From assembly GCA_035577985.1 (NCBI GenBank), contig DATJZY010000077.1, positions 1-64,000 on the forward strand: a stretch of 64,000 bases of DNA. The letters run 5' to 3'. This DNA is from Candidatus Eisenbacteria bacterium. Lineage in GTDB: Bacteria > Desulfobacterota > Binatia > DP-6. The translations under genes were made by a program, and so were the position numbers. The notes under the pieces were generated by a model. The model was not told the DNA's origin and made no database searches. It saw nothing but the letters and a program-made list of their open reading frames with translations. This document shows, one piece after another, positions 41,588 through 50,081 of this stretch. Numbering within the stretch: the first letter of the stretch is position 1; every line of letters begins with the position of its first letter.

Positions 41588-42328
41588 CTACCGGCGCCGG
41601 GCCCGCACGACGGTGTACGACCAGCGGTCGCGTGGCAGGAGGCCGGCGGCGAGCCGCTCGGTGCCCTCGAAGAGCCTCGTCGCGGCTCGCACCCGCCCGA
41701 GCGCGGGCACGCCGAAGCGGTGGTGGAGGACGAGCCGGCGCAGCGGGAATCCCTGCGCCATCTCGGTACGTACCTCGCCGAGCGGAAGGCCGGCCAGGAG
41801 CGCCGACACGGTCGCCGGCGTGAACTCGCGCAGGCGCGCCTCGGCCGCGACCAGGCGCGCCTGCAGCGCGATGAGTGGATTGCGTCCGTTCGGCTCGACC
41901 ACCACGAGCGTGCCGCCCGCGCGCAGCACGCGCGCGGCCTCGGCTGCCGCACGTCGAGGATCGGGCAGGTGGTGGAGGACGTCGCGCACCAGCACGCTGG
42001 CGAAAGCGCCGTCGCGAAACGGCAGCGCGCCGGCGTCGGCGACGGCGAGCCGCGCCGCCGGCACCGCCCCGGCGGCGAAGCGGGCCTTCTGGTGGTAGCG
42101 GTCGATTCCAACCGGATGGCCACCGCCGCGCGCCAGGCGCGCGAGGTTCGTCCCCTCGCCGCAGCCGATCTCGAGGCACGGAGGGGCGAGCGACGGCAGG
42201 AGCGGCGCCAGGAGCTCGTCCTCGACCGGCGCGAAACCGGGATCCTCGGTCGTCCAGCGGTAGTGCGCGACGTCGGCCTCGGCGAAGTGCCGGTCCTGCG
42301 TCGCCTGGAAGGCGCCCGGCGCGCTCAC
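41588..42328 (-). CDS. Class I SAM-dependent methyltransferase
   Basis: A 246-residue methyltransferase, Methyltransf_11 type. It begins with an HYRWTTEDPGFAP segment; motif I is 'CLEIGCGEGTNLARLA', motif II 'PVGIDRYHQKARF', motif IV 'FASVLVRDVLHHLPDPRRAA' and post-I 'GGTLVVVEPNGRNPLIALQ'. The 'VEPNGRNP' element is frequent in methyltransferases linked to surface glycans. The GTG overlaps the upstream stop by four bases. Confidence 0.88.
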   Translation of the reverse strand: MSAPGAFQATQDRHFAEADVAHYRWTTEDPGFAPVEDELLAPLLPSLAPPCLEIGCGEGTNLARLARGGGHPVGIDRYHQKARFAAGAVPAARLAVADAGALPFRDGAFASVLVRDVLHHLPDPRRAAAEAARVLRAGGTLVVVEPNGRNPLIALQARLVAAEARLREFTPATVSALLAGLPLGEVRTEMAQGFPLRRLVLHHRFGVPALGRVRAATRLFEGTERLAAGLLPRDRWSYTVVRARRR

Positions 42329-43935
42329 GGCGCCGGCTCGACGGCCCACACGCGCACGAGCGGGCCGGGTCGCACGACCGCGGCGCCGTCCCACATCGGC
42401 ACGTAGTAGGCGTCCTCGCGCTCGAAGCCGCCGCCGGGGCGGCCGAGGTAGGGGCTGAACTCGGCGAGCAGGCGCAGGCGCGGCGCGATCGCGTTCCACT
42501 GCTGCGGGACGAGCTGCGAGAACGGCAGGAGGTGCTGGTGCGTCACGACGTGCGTGACGCCGTGGCCGTCGAGGTTCGTGTCGCCCCACGGCAGCGCCGC
42601 CGCCGTCGCGCCGGCCGGAAGATCGGGATCGGCGATCGGGAAGATGAAGCTCCCGAGGCGCGCCACCACCGCCCCGGGTGGAAGGTTCGCTTCCATCCAG
42701 CGCGTGGCGAGGACGCGCGTGTCGGTCTCGGCGGCGATCCTGTCGTAGAAGACCGACGCCCGCGCGGGCTCGCCGACGAGGAGCAGCGTGGCGGTGAGCG
42801 TCGCCGCGGCCCGCAACGCCGGCGTGTGGATGCGCCCGAGCAAATCGACCACGAGCCAGGCGACGAGGATCGCGAGCAGCGGCACGATCGGCGTGAGGTA
42901 GCGCGCCAGCATCACCGGCGACGCGCCGATGGCGAGGTAGTGGACGACGACGTAGGCGGCCGCCGTCCACAGGACCGGGGTGCCGCGGCGGAGCGCCGTC
43001 ACGACCGCGAACGGGACCAGCACCGTCAGCACGAGCCCACAGCCGCGGCGGAGCGACACGGCCACGTGATACCCGAACGCCCGCGTGCGAAGCCATTCGG
43101 CGGCGGAGAGGATCGTCGACGGGGCAGGCCCGTGCGCATGCGGGCGACTCTCGTAGACAGCGCGCGCATACAGGCGTCCTTCGGCGACGACGTTCGGATA
43201 GTCGAGGACGAGGAACGGCGACGCGGCCAGGAAGGTCCCGAGCGCCGTGGCGCAGAGCCCGGCCAGCATGCCGCTCGGCATGGCCCGGCGGAGGAGGGAG
43301 CCCGAGCGCGCGCGCAGGTCGAGGAGCCAGGCCGGCACCAGGAGCAGGATCGCGGTGTACTTGAACGCCGTCGTGACGCCGATCGCGGCGCCTGCGACGA
43401 ACGCATCGCGGCCCGTCCGCGAGGTCGACCACCTGCCGAGCAGTGCGACACACGCGAGCGTGCCGAGCGCCAGGAACGACTCGCTCTTCATGGCGTGGGT
43501 GTCGCGCACGTGCAGGACGTTGGTGGCGACGACGAGCGCGGCGATGGCGCCCGCCGTGCGGCCGGCGGCGCGCGCCGCGACGGCGTAGGTGAGGGCGACG
43601 GTCGCCGTGCCCGCGAGCGCCGAGAGGATGCGCCCGTAGAGGATCAGGCGGGGCAGGTCGCTCCCGAGCAGCGTCGCGAAGTCGGCAGCCGGCGCCCACA
43701 GGCGCGTCACGGCGAGCACGGCCTCGTCCCACAGCCAGATCGTCCAGAAGAAGAGGTTCGGGTAGACGAACCAGTGCGGGTTGAGGTCACCGCTCGGGAA
43801 GCCCGCCATGCGCGCGAGCGCCTCGCGCTCGTCGGGGCGCCCGTTCACGAACGGCAGGCTCTGCTCGATCCCCCACAGGCGCAGCGCCGCGGCGAGCGCG
43901 ACGATAGAGAGCGGAAGCCAGGCGCGACGGATCAC
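42325..43935 (-). CDS. GT39/PMT-like membrane glycosyltransferase
   Basis: A 536-residue GT-C protein. The first loop 'FVNGRPDEREALARMAGF' has the acidic pair expected near the donor site, and 'NPHWFVYPNLFFW' follows. 'TNVLHVRDTHAMKSESFLAL' is the family's next motif (compare HVRESHY in the genes at 15671 and 61221). About ten helices and a soluble C-terminal part with 'FEREDAYYVPMWD'. The GTG overlaps the acyltransferase stop. It likely uses a polyprenyl-phosphate sugar. Confidence 0.84.
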   Translation of the reverse strand: MIRRAWLPLSIVALAAALRLWGIEQSLPFVNGRPDEREALARMAGFPSGDLNPHWFVYPNLFFWTIWLWDEAVLAVTRLWAPAADFATLLGSDLPRLILYGRILSALAGTATVALTYAVAARAAGRTAGAIAALVVATNVLHVRDTHAMKSESFLALGTLACVALLGRWSTSRTGRDAFVAGAAIGVTTAFKYTAILLLVPAWLLDLRARSGSLLRRAMPSGMLAGLCATALGTFLAASPFLVLDYPNVVAEGRLYARAVYESRPHAHGPAPSTILSAAEWLRTRAFGYHVAVSLRRGCGLVLTVLVPFAVVTALRRGTPVLWTAAAYVVVHYLAIGASPVMLARYLTPIVPLLAILVAWLVVDLLGRIHTPALRAAATLTATLLLVGEPARASVFYDRIAAETDTRVLATRWMEANLPPGAVVARLGSFIFPIADPDLPAGATAAALPWGDTNLDGHGVTHVVTHQHLLPFSQLVPQQWNAIAPRLRLLAEFSPYLGRPGGGFEREDAYYVPMWDGAAVVRPGPLVRVWAVEPAP

Positions 43936-44540
43936 TGCGGAGGCCGCGGCCGCGTGCCGATCTGCCGTGCCGGGGCGCCGGCGACGATCGTGTAGGGCGC
44001 GGTGTCGGCCGTGACGCCCGCGCCCGCGCCGACGACGGTGCCGGGCGCGATCGTGACCCCCGGCATGATCGAGACGTTGGCGCCGATCCACACGTCGTCG
44101 CCGATCGTGACCGGCTCGACGACGTGCCCCTGCAGGACGATGGGGACGGAGGGGTCCGTCCAATGGTGACGCGAGGTCACGATGACCGCGTTCGGGCCCA
44201 CCAGCACGTTCGAGCCGATCGTGAGCCCACCGCGCGCATCGACGAAGACGCCGGCGTTCACGTGCAGGTTGCGCCCGGCGGCGATCCCGTAGGCGTGCAT
44301 GATGCGCGCGCCCGGGTACAGGAAGCAGAACCCGTCGAGCCGAGCGAAGAGCGCGCGATAGAGAAGGTAGCGGAGGCCGAAGCCCGTGAGGCCCGGGATC
44401 GAGCGCAGGAGCCACCCGATCCATTCCTCCGCCCACACCGAGGCGAGCCGGCGCAGTCCGTACGTGCGCACGAAGCCGCGGATCTGGCCGACGGCCGACG
44501 CGGGTCGCGGCGCCAGCGCGCGGTCGGCCTCGGCTCGCAT
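43932..44540 (-). CDS. Left-handed beta-helix (hexapeptide repeat) acyltransferase
   Basis: A 202-residue acetyltransferase of the WcaF/NodL kind. The helix repeats run from about residue 85 ('GRNLHVNAGVFVDARGGLTI') to 195; 'VIVTSRHHWTDPSVPIV' holds the active-site His and the extended loop, and 'VWIGANVSIMPGVTIAPGTV' gives canonical hexapeptide turns. ATG 44540 is chosen over 44549 because the -10 box TACCAT covers the latter. First gene of a five-gene unit ending with the spermidine-synthase-like gene. The acceptor is probably a sugar hydroxyl. Confidence 0.9.
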   Translation of the reverse strand: MRAEADRALAPRPASAVGQIRGFVRTYGLRRLASVWAEEWIGWLLRSIPGLTGFGLRYLLYRALFARLDGFCFLYPGARIMHAYGIAAGRNLHVNAGVFVDARGGLTIGSNVLVGPNAVIVTSRHHWTDPSVPIVLQGHVVEPVTIGDDVWIGANVSIMPGVTIAPGTVVGAGAGVTADTAPYTIVAGAPARQIGTRPRPPQ

Positions 44541-44547
44541 CCGCCCC

Positions 44548-44576
44548 ATGGTAGGGCGTCGGGGCGAAGATGGGAA
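44548..44576 (-). promoter_or_regulatory. Leaderless promoter of the acyltransferase operon
   Basis: TTCCCA (44576-44571), 17-base spacer, TACCAT (44553-44548). The predicted start lies one base before ATG 44540. The -35 is weak. Confidence 0.4.
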
Positions 44577-44597
44577 GCAACGCCCCTCGCCGCCGGG

Positions 44598-45761
44598 TCA
44601 GAGTCGGCGGAGGAAGCGCAGGAGAAGGCGCTGATCGCTCGGCTCGAGCGCCGCGAACGCCGCGCTCGCCGCCGCGCCCTGCCCGTCGTGCTGCAGGATC
44701 GCATCGGCGATGGACGTCGCCCGCCCGTCGTGGAGCAGCCGGTGCTGCCGGCGGATGCCCCACAGCGGCGCGGTGCGCATCTCGCCCTCGCGCGCGTCGC
44801 CCTGCGCGATGCCGTCGCCGAGGGACCCCATGTCGTGGAGGAGGAAGTCCGAGTACGGCTGGAACGTCACGTGATCGAGCGCCGCGACGTCGCTGGTCCC
44901 GGTCTGCAGCTCCGGCCGGTGGCAGTCGTCGCAGCCGATGCGCGCGAACACCGTCGCGCCGTCCGCTGCGCGGCCCTCGATCGGTCGCGAGGGCGGCGGC
45001 GCCAGCAGGCGCATGAAGGCGAGGAACTTCTCGACGTCGCCGTCCTCGTCCTCGGGATCGTCGGCGGGATCGCACGCGAGCGCCGCGCAGTCGCCCTGCG
45101 GGCACTGCTCTTCGGGGAAGAACTCGCTCGTGATCCCCATCTCCATCAAGTAGGCCTCGCCCGAGAAGTGGTGGAGCGTCGCCACCTGCGCCTTCCACCC
45201 GAAGCGGCCGACCCGGGTGGACGCGGTCGGCGCGTCGGCGACCATGTGCACGCGTCCCGCCGTTTGCGGCGAGCGCTGGCGCTCGCTCGCGGCGAGCTGC
45301 ACGAGCGTCGCGTCGGGAACCGCGTCGACGAGACCCAGACCGAAGAGCGGCGTCGTGCGACGACCCGCCGTGACGTTGGCGATCGCGGGCACGACTTCGC
45401 CGGCGTAGTCGCACGTATCGACCGTGCCGATGCCCTTCACCTGAATGAGCGAGCCGCCGAGCGCGTCGAGCGGATCGAATCCCGACAGGCGCGCGCGACC
45501 GAATCGCGTCTCGACGACGCGGCTCGCGCCGCCGACCGCCGGAACGCGGTGGCAGGCGCCGCACGACGAGTCGTTGAAGACGGGGCCGAGCCCTTCGTCT
45601 GCATCCTCGGTGGTTCGGAACGCGTTCCTTCCCTCTTCGAAGCTCGCCAGGTCGCCCTCGCCGAGGTCGGGAAGCGGCCCCCCGAAGCGCGCGTGCGCCG
45701 CGTCGGGCGCGAGCACCGCGAGCGCGAGCGTTCCGACGAGCACGCCGACGTCGAATCGCAT
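44598..45761 (-). CDS. Periplasmic di-haem c-type oxidoreductase (DUF1111-like)
   Basis: A 387-residue exported protein. The signal peptide ends near residue 24 (PDAAHA). Two CxxCH haem sites are present: C67-G-A-C-H71 and C277-D-D-C-H281. The surrounding 'GLGPVFNDSSCGACHRVPAVGG' and 'MRTAPLWGIRRQHRLLHDGR' are hallmarks of the di-haem oxidoreductase family related to cytochrome c peroxidases/MauG. It probably takes part in periplasmic electron transfer or peroxide chemistry. It is unrelated to glycan genes by function and has its own leaderless promoter; the next gene starts after 57 bases with a separate promoter. Confidence 0.9.
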   Translation of the reverse strand: MRFDVGVLVGTLALAVLAPDAAHARFGGPLPDLGEGDLASFEEGRNAFRTTEDADEGLGPVFNDSSCGACHRVPAVGGASRVVETRFGRARLSGFDPLDALGGSLIQVKGIGTVDTCDYAGEVVPAIANVTAGRRTTPLFGLGLVDAVPDATLVQLAASERQRSPQTAGRVHMVADAPTASTRVGRFGWKAQVATLHHFSGEAYLMEMGITSEFFPEEQCPQGDCAALACDPADDPEDEDGDVEKFLAFMRLLAPPPSRPIEGRAADGATVFARIGCDDCHRPELQTGTSDVAALDHVTFQPYSDFLLHDMGSLGDGIAQGDAREGEMRTAPLWGIRRQHRLLHDGRATSIADAILQHDGQGAAASAAFAALEPSDQRLLLRFLRRL

Positions 45762-45767
45762 GACGGT

Positions 45768-45797
45768 GCCGTAGCAACGCACGTGCGCCGCCGTCAA
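45768..45797 (-). promoter_or_regulatory. Leaderless promoter of the di-haem gene
   Basis: TTGACG (45797-45792), 18-base spacer, TACGGC (45773-45768). The start is predicted on the A of ATG 45761. Confidence 0.6.
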
Positions 45798-45906
45798 CGA
45801 AAAATTCGTACAAGGCCTCTGCGCTCCGACGAAGGACCTAGAGGACCGATCGGTCCGTCCCGTGCGCCGTTGACGTCGTTCGCCGGACCGGACGCGCCGC
45901 CCATCG

Positions 45907-45937
45907 TTGACCCCGCCTTCGGCCGCGATGGTAGGGT
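45907..45937 (+). promoter_or_regulatory. Leaderless promoter of the esterase gene
   Basis: TTGACC (45907-45912), 19-base spacer, TAGGGT (45932-45937), six bases before ATG 45944. Confidence 0.45.
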
Positions 45938-45943
45938 CCCTAC

Positions 45944-47377
45944 ATGGGGTGCCGGCTCCCGCTCGTCGCGTTCGTCGTCCTGTCCGTCGTCCCCGCGGCG
46001 CCTTCCGCGGACCAGACCATCCTCGGGAGCGCCTTCACCGTGAAGGATCCCGGCACGGCCGCCAAACGGAAGATCACCGTCACGGCCAAGGAGTCCGCGA
46101 GCCCCGACTCGCTGGTCGGCGATCCGACGGCTGGCGGCGCCAGCGTGACGATCACGGCCAACGGCGCGACGTCGAGCGCCGAGACGTACGCCCTGCCTGC
46201 CGGCACGAGCCCGACGACGCTGAAGCCCTTCTGGACCGGCGACGCGCTGAAGGGCTTCAAGTATCGCGACGCGAAGGGCGAGAACGGGCCCGTCAAGCTC
46301 GCACAGATCAAGGTGTCGAACGGAACCTTCCGCTTGAAGGTCGGGCTCGACGGGAAGCTGGGCCCGATCGGCGTCGTGCCCCCGAACCCGGGCTCCGACG
46401 GCTGCGTGCTGCTGACGATCGTGGGCGGCGATTCGTACAGCGTCCGGTTTGCGGACGGCAAGCTGACGAACAATGGCCCCGAGCTCTTCAAGGTCGCGAA
46501 GCCGACGACCGAAGGGTCGTGCGTCACGACCACCACGACGACGACCAGCACGTCGAGCTCGACGACCACGTCGAGCAGCACGAGCACGACGCTGCCGTCG
46601 CTGCCCTTCTTGACGCCGCCGGGACCGGCCCCGCTGCGCTATCGCGATCTCGTGTTCGACACCGTGGATACGACCACCGACATCGTCTACGGCAGCGCCA
46701 CCAACATCGCCGGCCAGACGATCACGCTGACGCTCGATCTCTACGAGCCCGCGCTCGACACGGCGACCGCCCGTCCCGCCATCGTGTGGGTGCACGGCGG
46801 CTCGTTCGCCGCCGGCGACAAGACGTCGCCGGAGCTGGTCGACGAGGCGAACACCTTCTCCCGCAAGGGCTACGTGAACGTGTCGATCAACTACCGGCTC
46901 GAGCCCCCCGGCTGCACGGCGGCGGTGCCGACGCTCACCTGCGTCATCGCGATCGGCGAGGCGCTGCAGGACGCGCAGACGGCGGTGCGCTTCCTGCGCA
47001 CGAACGCCGCCACCTACGGCGTCGACGAGAGCCGGATCGCCATCGGCGGCTCGTCGGCCGGCGCGATCACCGCCCTCAACGTGGGCTTCAGCTCCGGCGA
47101 GGACGCGACGGCGGCCGTGGCTGCCGCGGTGTCGCTCTCGGGAGGCCGTCTGCTGGGTACCGTCGGACCCGGCGATGCGCCGAGCCTGCTGTTCCACGGC
47201 ACGGCCGATCCGATCGTGCCGTACCAGTGGGCCGTCGACACGCTGAACGCGGCGACCGCCGCCGGCCTCGACTCGTTCCTCACGACCTGGGAGGGCGCCG
47301 GCCACGTGCCGTACGTGCAGCACCGCACCGAGATCCTCGATCAGACGACCAACTTCCTCTACTGGGAGCTCCAGTAG
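45944..47377 (+). CDS. Secreted alpha/beta-hydrolase (carboxylesterase type) with N-terminal domain and Thr/Ser linker
   Basis: A 477-residue exported protein. Residues 1-22 are a signal peptide. Residues 25-190 form a beta-rich domain of unknown family with 'GCVLLTIVGGDSYSVRF'. A Thr/Ser linker of about 28 residues follows, like that of the partial gene at 1-1076. From about 230 a carboxylesterase/BD-FAE-like fold appears: oxyanion motif His284-Gly-Gly, 'VNVSINYRLEPP', nucleophile Ser371 in GGSSAG, Asp in 'HGTADPIVPYQ' and His in 'GAGHVPY'. The triad is complete. The ATG coincides with the predicted transcript start. Confidence 0.88.
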   Translation: MGCRLPLVAFVVLSVVPAAPSADQTILGSAFTVKDPGTAAKRKITVTAKESASPDSLVGDPTAGGASVTITANGATSSAETYALPAGTSPTTLKPFWTGDALKGFKYRDAKGENGPVKLAQIKVSNGTFRLKVGLDGKLGPIGVVPPNPGSDGCVLLTIVGGDSYSVRFADGKLTNNGPELFKVAKPTTEGSCVTTTTTTTSTSSSTTTSSSTSTTLPSLPFLTPPGPAPLRYRDLVFDTVDTTTDIVYGSATNIAGQTITLTLDLYEPALDTATARPAIVWVHGGSFAAGDKTSPELVDEANTFSRKGYVNVSINYRLEPPGCTAAVPTLTCVIAIGEALQDAQTAVRFLRTNAATYGVDESRIAIGGSSAGAITALNVGFSSGEDATAAVAAAVSLSGGRLLGTVGPGDAPSLLFHGTADPIVPYQWAVDTLNAATAAGLDSFLTTWEGAGHVPYVQHRTEILDQTTNFLYWELQ

Positions 47378-47379
47378 TT

Positions 47380-47406
47380 CCGGCCCGAGACTACGTCTCG
47401 GGTCGG
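47380..47406. terminator. Bidirectional hairpin between convergent genes
   Basis: An 8-bp perfect stem (47384-47391 with 47395-47402, 3-base loop) extended by four further pairs, one a G-T. It lies three bases after the esterase stop. No T-tract follows on either strand, so termination efficiency is uncertain. A second, 11-bp stem with one bulged base lies at 47446-47471. Confidence 0.4.
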
Positions 47407-47517
47407 GGGCGAGAGTGTAGCGTCGGTGGCACGCGCGACCGGTATGCCGCGGCCGGCGAAGCCGGCGCGGCAAATCGGGTACGCGCGGCACGGCTGAGCT
47501 CGGCGATGTGTTCGGAG

Positions 47518-49218
47518 CTAGCTCGGTCGTTCGTAGAGCACGGCGTCGCCGAAGTCCTCGACCCTTCGTAGACGAGTCCCCAGCAGCGATTCCCATTCGG
47601 CACGGTGGTCGGGTGTGATGGCGTCGCGGTGGAAGAGGACCCAGCGCGGGGCGTTCGCGAGCACGGCGTCGAGGGCTTCGGGTGCCGGGAGCCGGAGCGC
47701 GGCGTCGGCGAGCGCGCGCCACGACGCCGGCGGATACGAGGAGTAGCCGTTCAGGAGCGGCAGCCAGTGGTACGTGCTGTAGTACATGTAGGTGCTCTCC
47801 CGATGCAGGTCGACGGGGAAGATCGGCAGCTCGAGGAGCGGGCCGCCGTCGCCGTGCGCGGCGAGCCACTGATAGGCGCGCGGCACCGTCGGGCCGACGA
47901 AGATCCGCCGCGCGGCGAGCGCGCCCGGTCGCGCTTCGAGGACGAGCGCCGCCGCGACGACCAGCGGGAGCAGCGACGCGAGGCCCGCGCGGCCGCGCGC
48001 CCGCAACGTCGTGCAGAGCCATGCGAGACCGAGCGCGGCGAGGGCGACGATCGCGACCGTGGCGAGCACGCCCATGCGCTGCGGGGCGCGCATCGCGGAG
48101 AAGCCGGGGACCACGATCTGCAGCAGCCGATACGGTAGCGGGATCACGCCGCCGGGGAGCGCCGGCAGGAGCGCGATGGGTCCGCGGCTCAACACGACCC
48201 CGGCGACGAGGACGGCGACGAGCGCGCCGCGCGGCGCGCCGCGGTGGCGTGCGAGCGCGACGATTGCGAGCCCGCACGCCGTCCACCCGAGGAACTGCGG
48301 GATGCCGTCGCGCCGCGGCATCACGAACCACCCCAGCATTCCCTGCACGCCGAACTTCAGCATCGCGAGCAGCGCGAGGCTCGTCTGCTGTCCGGGGTCG
48401 CCGTAGCGCGGGAGCACACCGCTTTGCTGGAGCCACAGGTACGGCAGCGACAACGGCGCGGTGACCGCGACGGCGAGGAGCGCCGCCGTGGCGAGGGGCG
48501 CGACGGCGTGCCACGCCCGCGCGCCGAGGACGCGCGTGCCCGCGTAGACGGCGGCGAGCAGGAAGGCGGCGTAGCCCACGTAGTAGGAGCAGCCGGCGGC
48601 GAGCGCGAGCGCGATGCCGAGGAGCCCGGCGGCGCCCCAGCGCGCGCGCCGATCGACCAGCGCGTCGATCGCCAGGAGCACGATCGGATAGTACTGCGTC
48701 GAGACGATGTGCAGGTTGCCCATCTGCCACAGGCGCGCGGGCGCGACGGCGAAGGCGAGGCCGGCCACCAGCGCGACCGCGCGGTCGCGCGTCCACGAGA
48801 ACGCCCACGCCGCCATGGCGAGACCCGACAGGACGAAGGTCGCGAACAGCGTCGCCTGGTGGGCCAGGACGGGGTTCCCGGTCGCGAGGTAGACGGGCCC
48901 GAAGAACGGCAGGTTGCCGAGCATGTGCTCGGAGAGAGCGAGGCTCCAGGGCGCCGGGTAGAACGCGTTGGCGTGGAAGAGCCGCGCCGGATCGGTCGTG
49001 AGCGCGTGGACGTCCCACGCGAGGATCCACATCGTGAGATTGATGTCGCGCTGCACGAGGACGCCCGACTTGCCGTAGAGCGATCGCGTCTCGAGGACGC
49101 TCGTCGCCGGATGCCGGAAGAGCGGCCAGGTGATCGCGATCGTGACGACGGCGTACAGGATGGCGGCGATCGCGACGTCACGCGGGCGCAGCGGGTGGCT
49201 CGGGCCGCCGGACGACAC
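47518..49218 (-). CDS. Polytopic GT-C-like membrane protein (ELP/NGYS family)
   Basis: A 566-residue member of the family with 'MWILAWDVHALTTDPARLFH' in the first loop, 'GPVYLATGNPVLAHQ', 'WQMGNLHIVSTQYYPIVLL', about eleven helices and the soluble 'PLLELPIFPVD' plus 'HWLPLLNGYSSYPPASW'. It ends 'GDAVLYERPS'. GTG 49218 is chosen because the -10 box ends eight bases earlier; the open frame upstream to 49350 would run through the promoter and into the start of the divergent GT2 gene. Probable sugar transferase using a lipid-linked donor; sugar unknown. Confidence 0.8.
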   Translation of the reverse strand: MSSGGPSHPLRPRDVAIAAILYAVVTIAITWPLFRHPATSVLETRSLYGKSGVLVQRDINLTMWILAWDVHALTTDPARLFHANAFYPAPWSLALSEHMLGNLPFFGPVYLATGNPVLAHQATLFATFVLSGLAMAAWAFSWTRDRAVALVAGLAFAVAPARLWQMGNLHIVSTQYYPIVLLAIDALVDRRARWGAAGLLGIALALAAGCSYYVGYAAFLLAAVYAGTRVLGARAWHAVAPLATAALLAVAVTAPLSLPYLWLQQSGVLPRYGDPGQQTSLALLAMLKFGVQGMLGWFVMPRRDGIPQFLGWTACGLAIVALARHRGAPRGALVAVLVAGVVLSRGPIALLPALPGGVIPLPYRLLQIVVPGFSAMRAPQRMGVLATVAIVALAALGLAWLCTTLRARGRAGLASLLPLVVAAALVLEARPGALAARRIFVGPTVPRAYQWLAAHGDGGPLLELPIFPVDLHRESTYMYYSTYHWLPLLNGYSSYPPASWRALADAALRLPAPEALDAVLANAPRWVLFHRDAITPDHRAEWESLLGTRLRRVEDFGDAVLYERPS

Positions 49219-49225
49219 CGGTCGG

Positions 49226-49254
49226 CGGGTAGATGGAACGGCCCGCGCGGTCAA
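49226..49254 (-). promoter_or_regulatory. Leaderless promoter of the 49218 gene
   Basis: TTGACC (49254-49249), 17-base spacer, TACCCG (49231-49226), start predicted next to GTG 49218. Confidence 0.5.
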
Positions 49255-49268
49255 GCGGGGCGCACTGC

Positions 49269-49298
49269 TTGCAACCGGTGGGCACGGTCGCGGAGAAT
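49269..49298 (+). promoter_or_regulatory. Promoter of the GT2/methyltransferase pair
   Basis: TTGCAA (49269-49274), 18-base spacer, GAGAAT (49293-49298), predicted start about 49305, 11 bases before ATG 49316. Confidence 0.45.
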
Positions 49299-49315
49299 CC
49301 GCTTCCGGCCGCGGC

Positions 49316-50068
49316 ATGGCGTCCCCCACCTCCGAGCTGACCATCGTCATCCCCGCCTACGACGAGTCGCGGCGGATCGAGGCGCGCCTGCGCGAGATCG
49401 ACGCGTACGTCGCGAGCGAGCGCTGGGCCGCCGACGTGCTCGTGGTCGACGACGGCAGCACCGACGACACGGCGGGCGTCGTCGAGCGGCTGGCGCGCGA
49501 TCTGGCCGTGCCCGTCGCCGTCGTGAGGTCGCAGCCGAACCAGGGCAAGGGATATGCCGTTCGCACGGGCGTGCTGCGCGCCGAAGGCCGGCTCGTCCTC
49601 GTGACCGACGCCGATCTCTCGACGCCGATGACGGAGCTCTCGAAGCTCGCGCCCGCGGCCCGTGACGGCGTGCCGGTCGTCATCGGATCGCGGCACATGG
49701 AGGGCTCGGCGGTCGAGGTCCACCAGCCGCGCCTGCGCGAGGCGATGGGCGAGGTGTTCACCACCCTCACGAGCCTCCTCGTCGTGCGCGTCAGCGACGT
49801 CACCTGCGGCTTCAAGGTCTTCACGCGCGAGGCCGCGCGCGACATCTTCTCCCGCGTGACGCTCTCCGATTGGAGCTACGACGCCGAGGCGCTCTTCCTG
49901 GCGCGGCGGCTCGGCTACGAGATCCGCGAGGTCCCGGTCCGCTGGCGCGACGCGCCGGGAACCAAGGTGCGACGGACGCGCGACGCCGTGGCGTCGCTGG
50001 TGGGCCTGGGACGCATCCTCGTGAACGCCGCCACCGGGCGCTACGACCGCGCCCCCGCGGAACGCTGA
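49316..50068 (+). CDS. Polyprenyl-phosphate glucosyltransferase-like GT2 (ALG5 type)
   Basis: A 250-residue GT-A enzyme. 'LTIVIPAYDESRRIEARLRE', 'VLVVDDGSTDDTAGVVERLA', 'NQGKGYAVRTGVLRAEG', the metal motif 'LVTDADLSTPMTELSKL' and 'VSDVTCGFKVFTREAARDIF' match dolichyl-phosphate beta-glucosyltransferase relatives. It has no membrane segments. It likely charges polyprenyl phosphate with a hexose for GT-C or YfhO-type proteins. Followed after 13 bases by a methyltransferase. Confidence 0.9.
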   Translation: MASPTSELTIVIPAYDESRRIEARLREIDAYVASERWAADVLVVDDGSTDDTAGVVERLARDLAVPVAVVRSQPNQGKGYAVRTGVLRAEGRLVLVTDADLSTPMTELSKLAPAARDGVPVVIGSRHMEGSAVEVHQPRLREAMGEVFTTLTSLLVVRVSDVTCGFKVFTREAARDIFSRVTLSDWSYDAEALFLARRLGYEIREVPVRWRDAPGTKVRRTRDAVASLVGLGRILVNAATGRYDRAPAER

Positions 50069-50081
50069 ACCGGACTGCGCG

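Noticed and set aside
45940-46587. Minus-strand frame with runs of Val, Leu and Asp
   Set aside because: It is the complement of the esterase's Thr/Ser linker and N-terminal domain.
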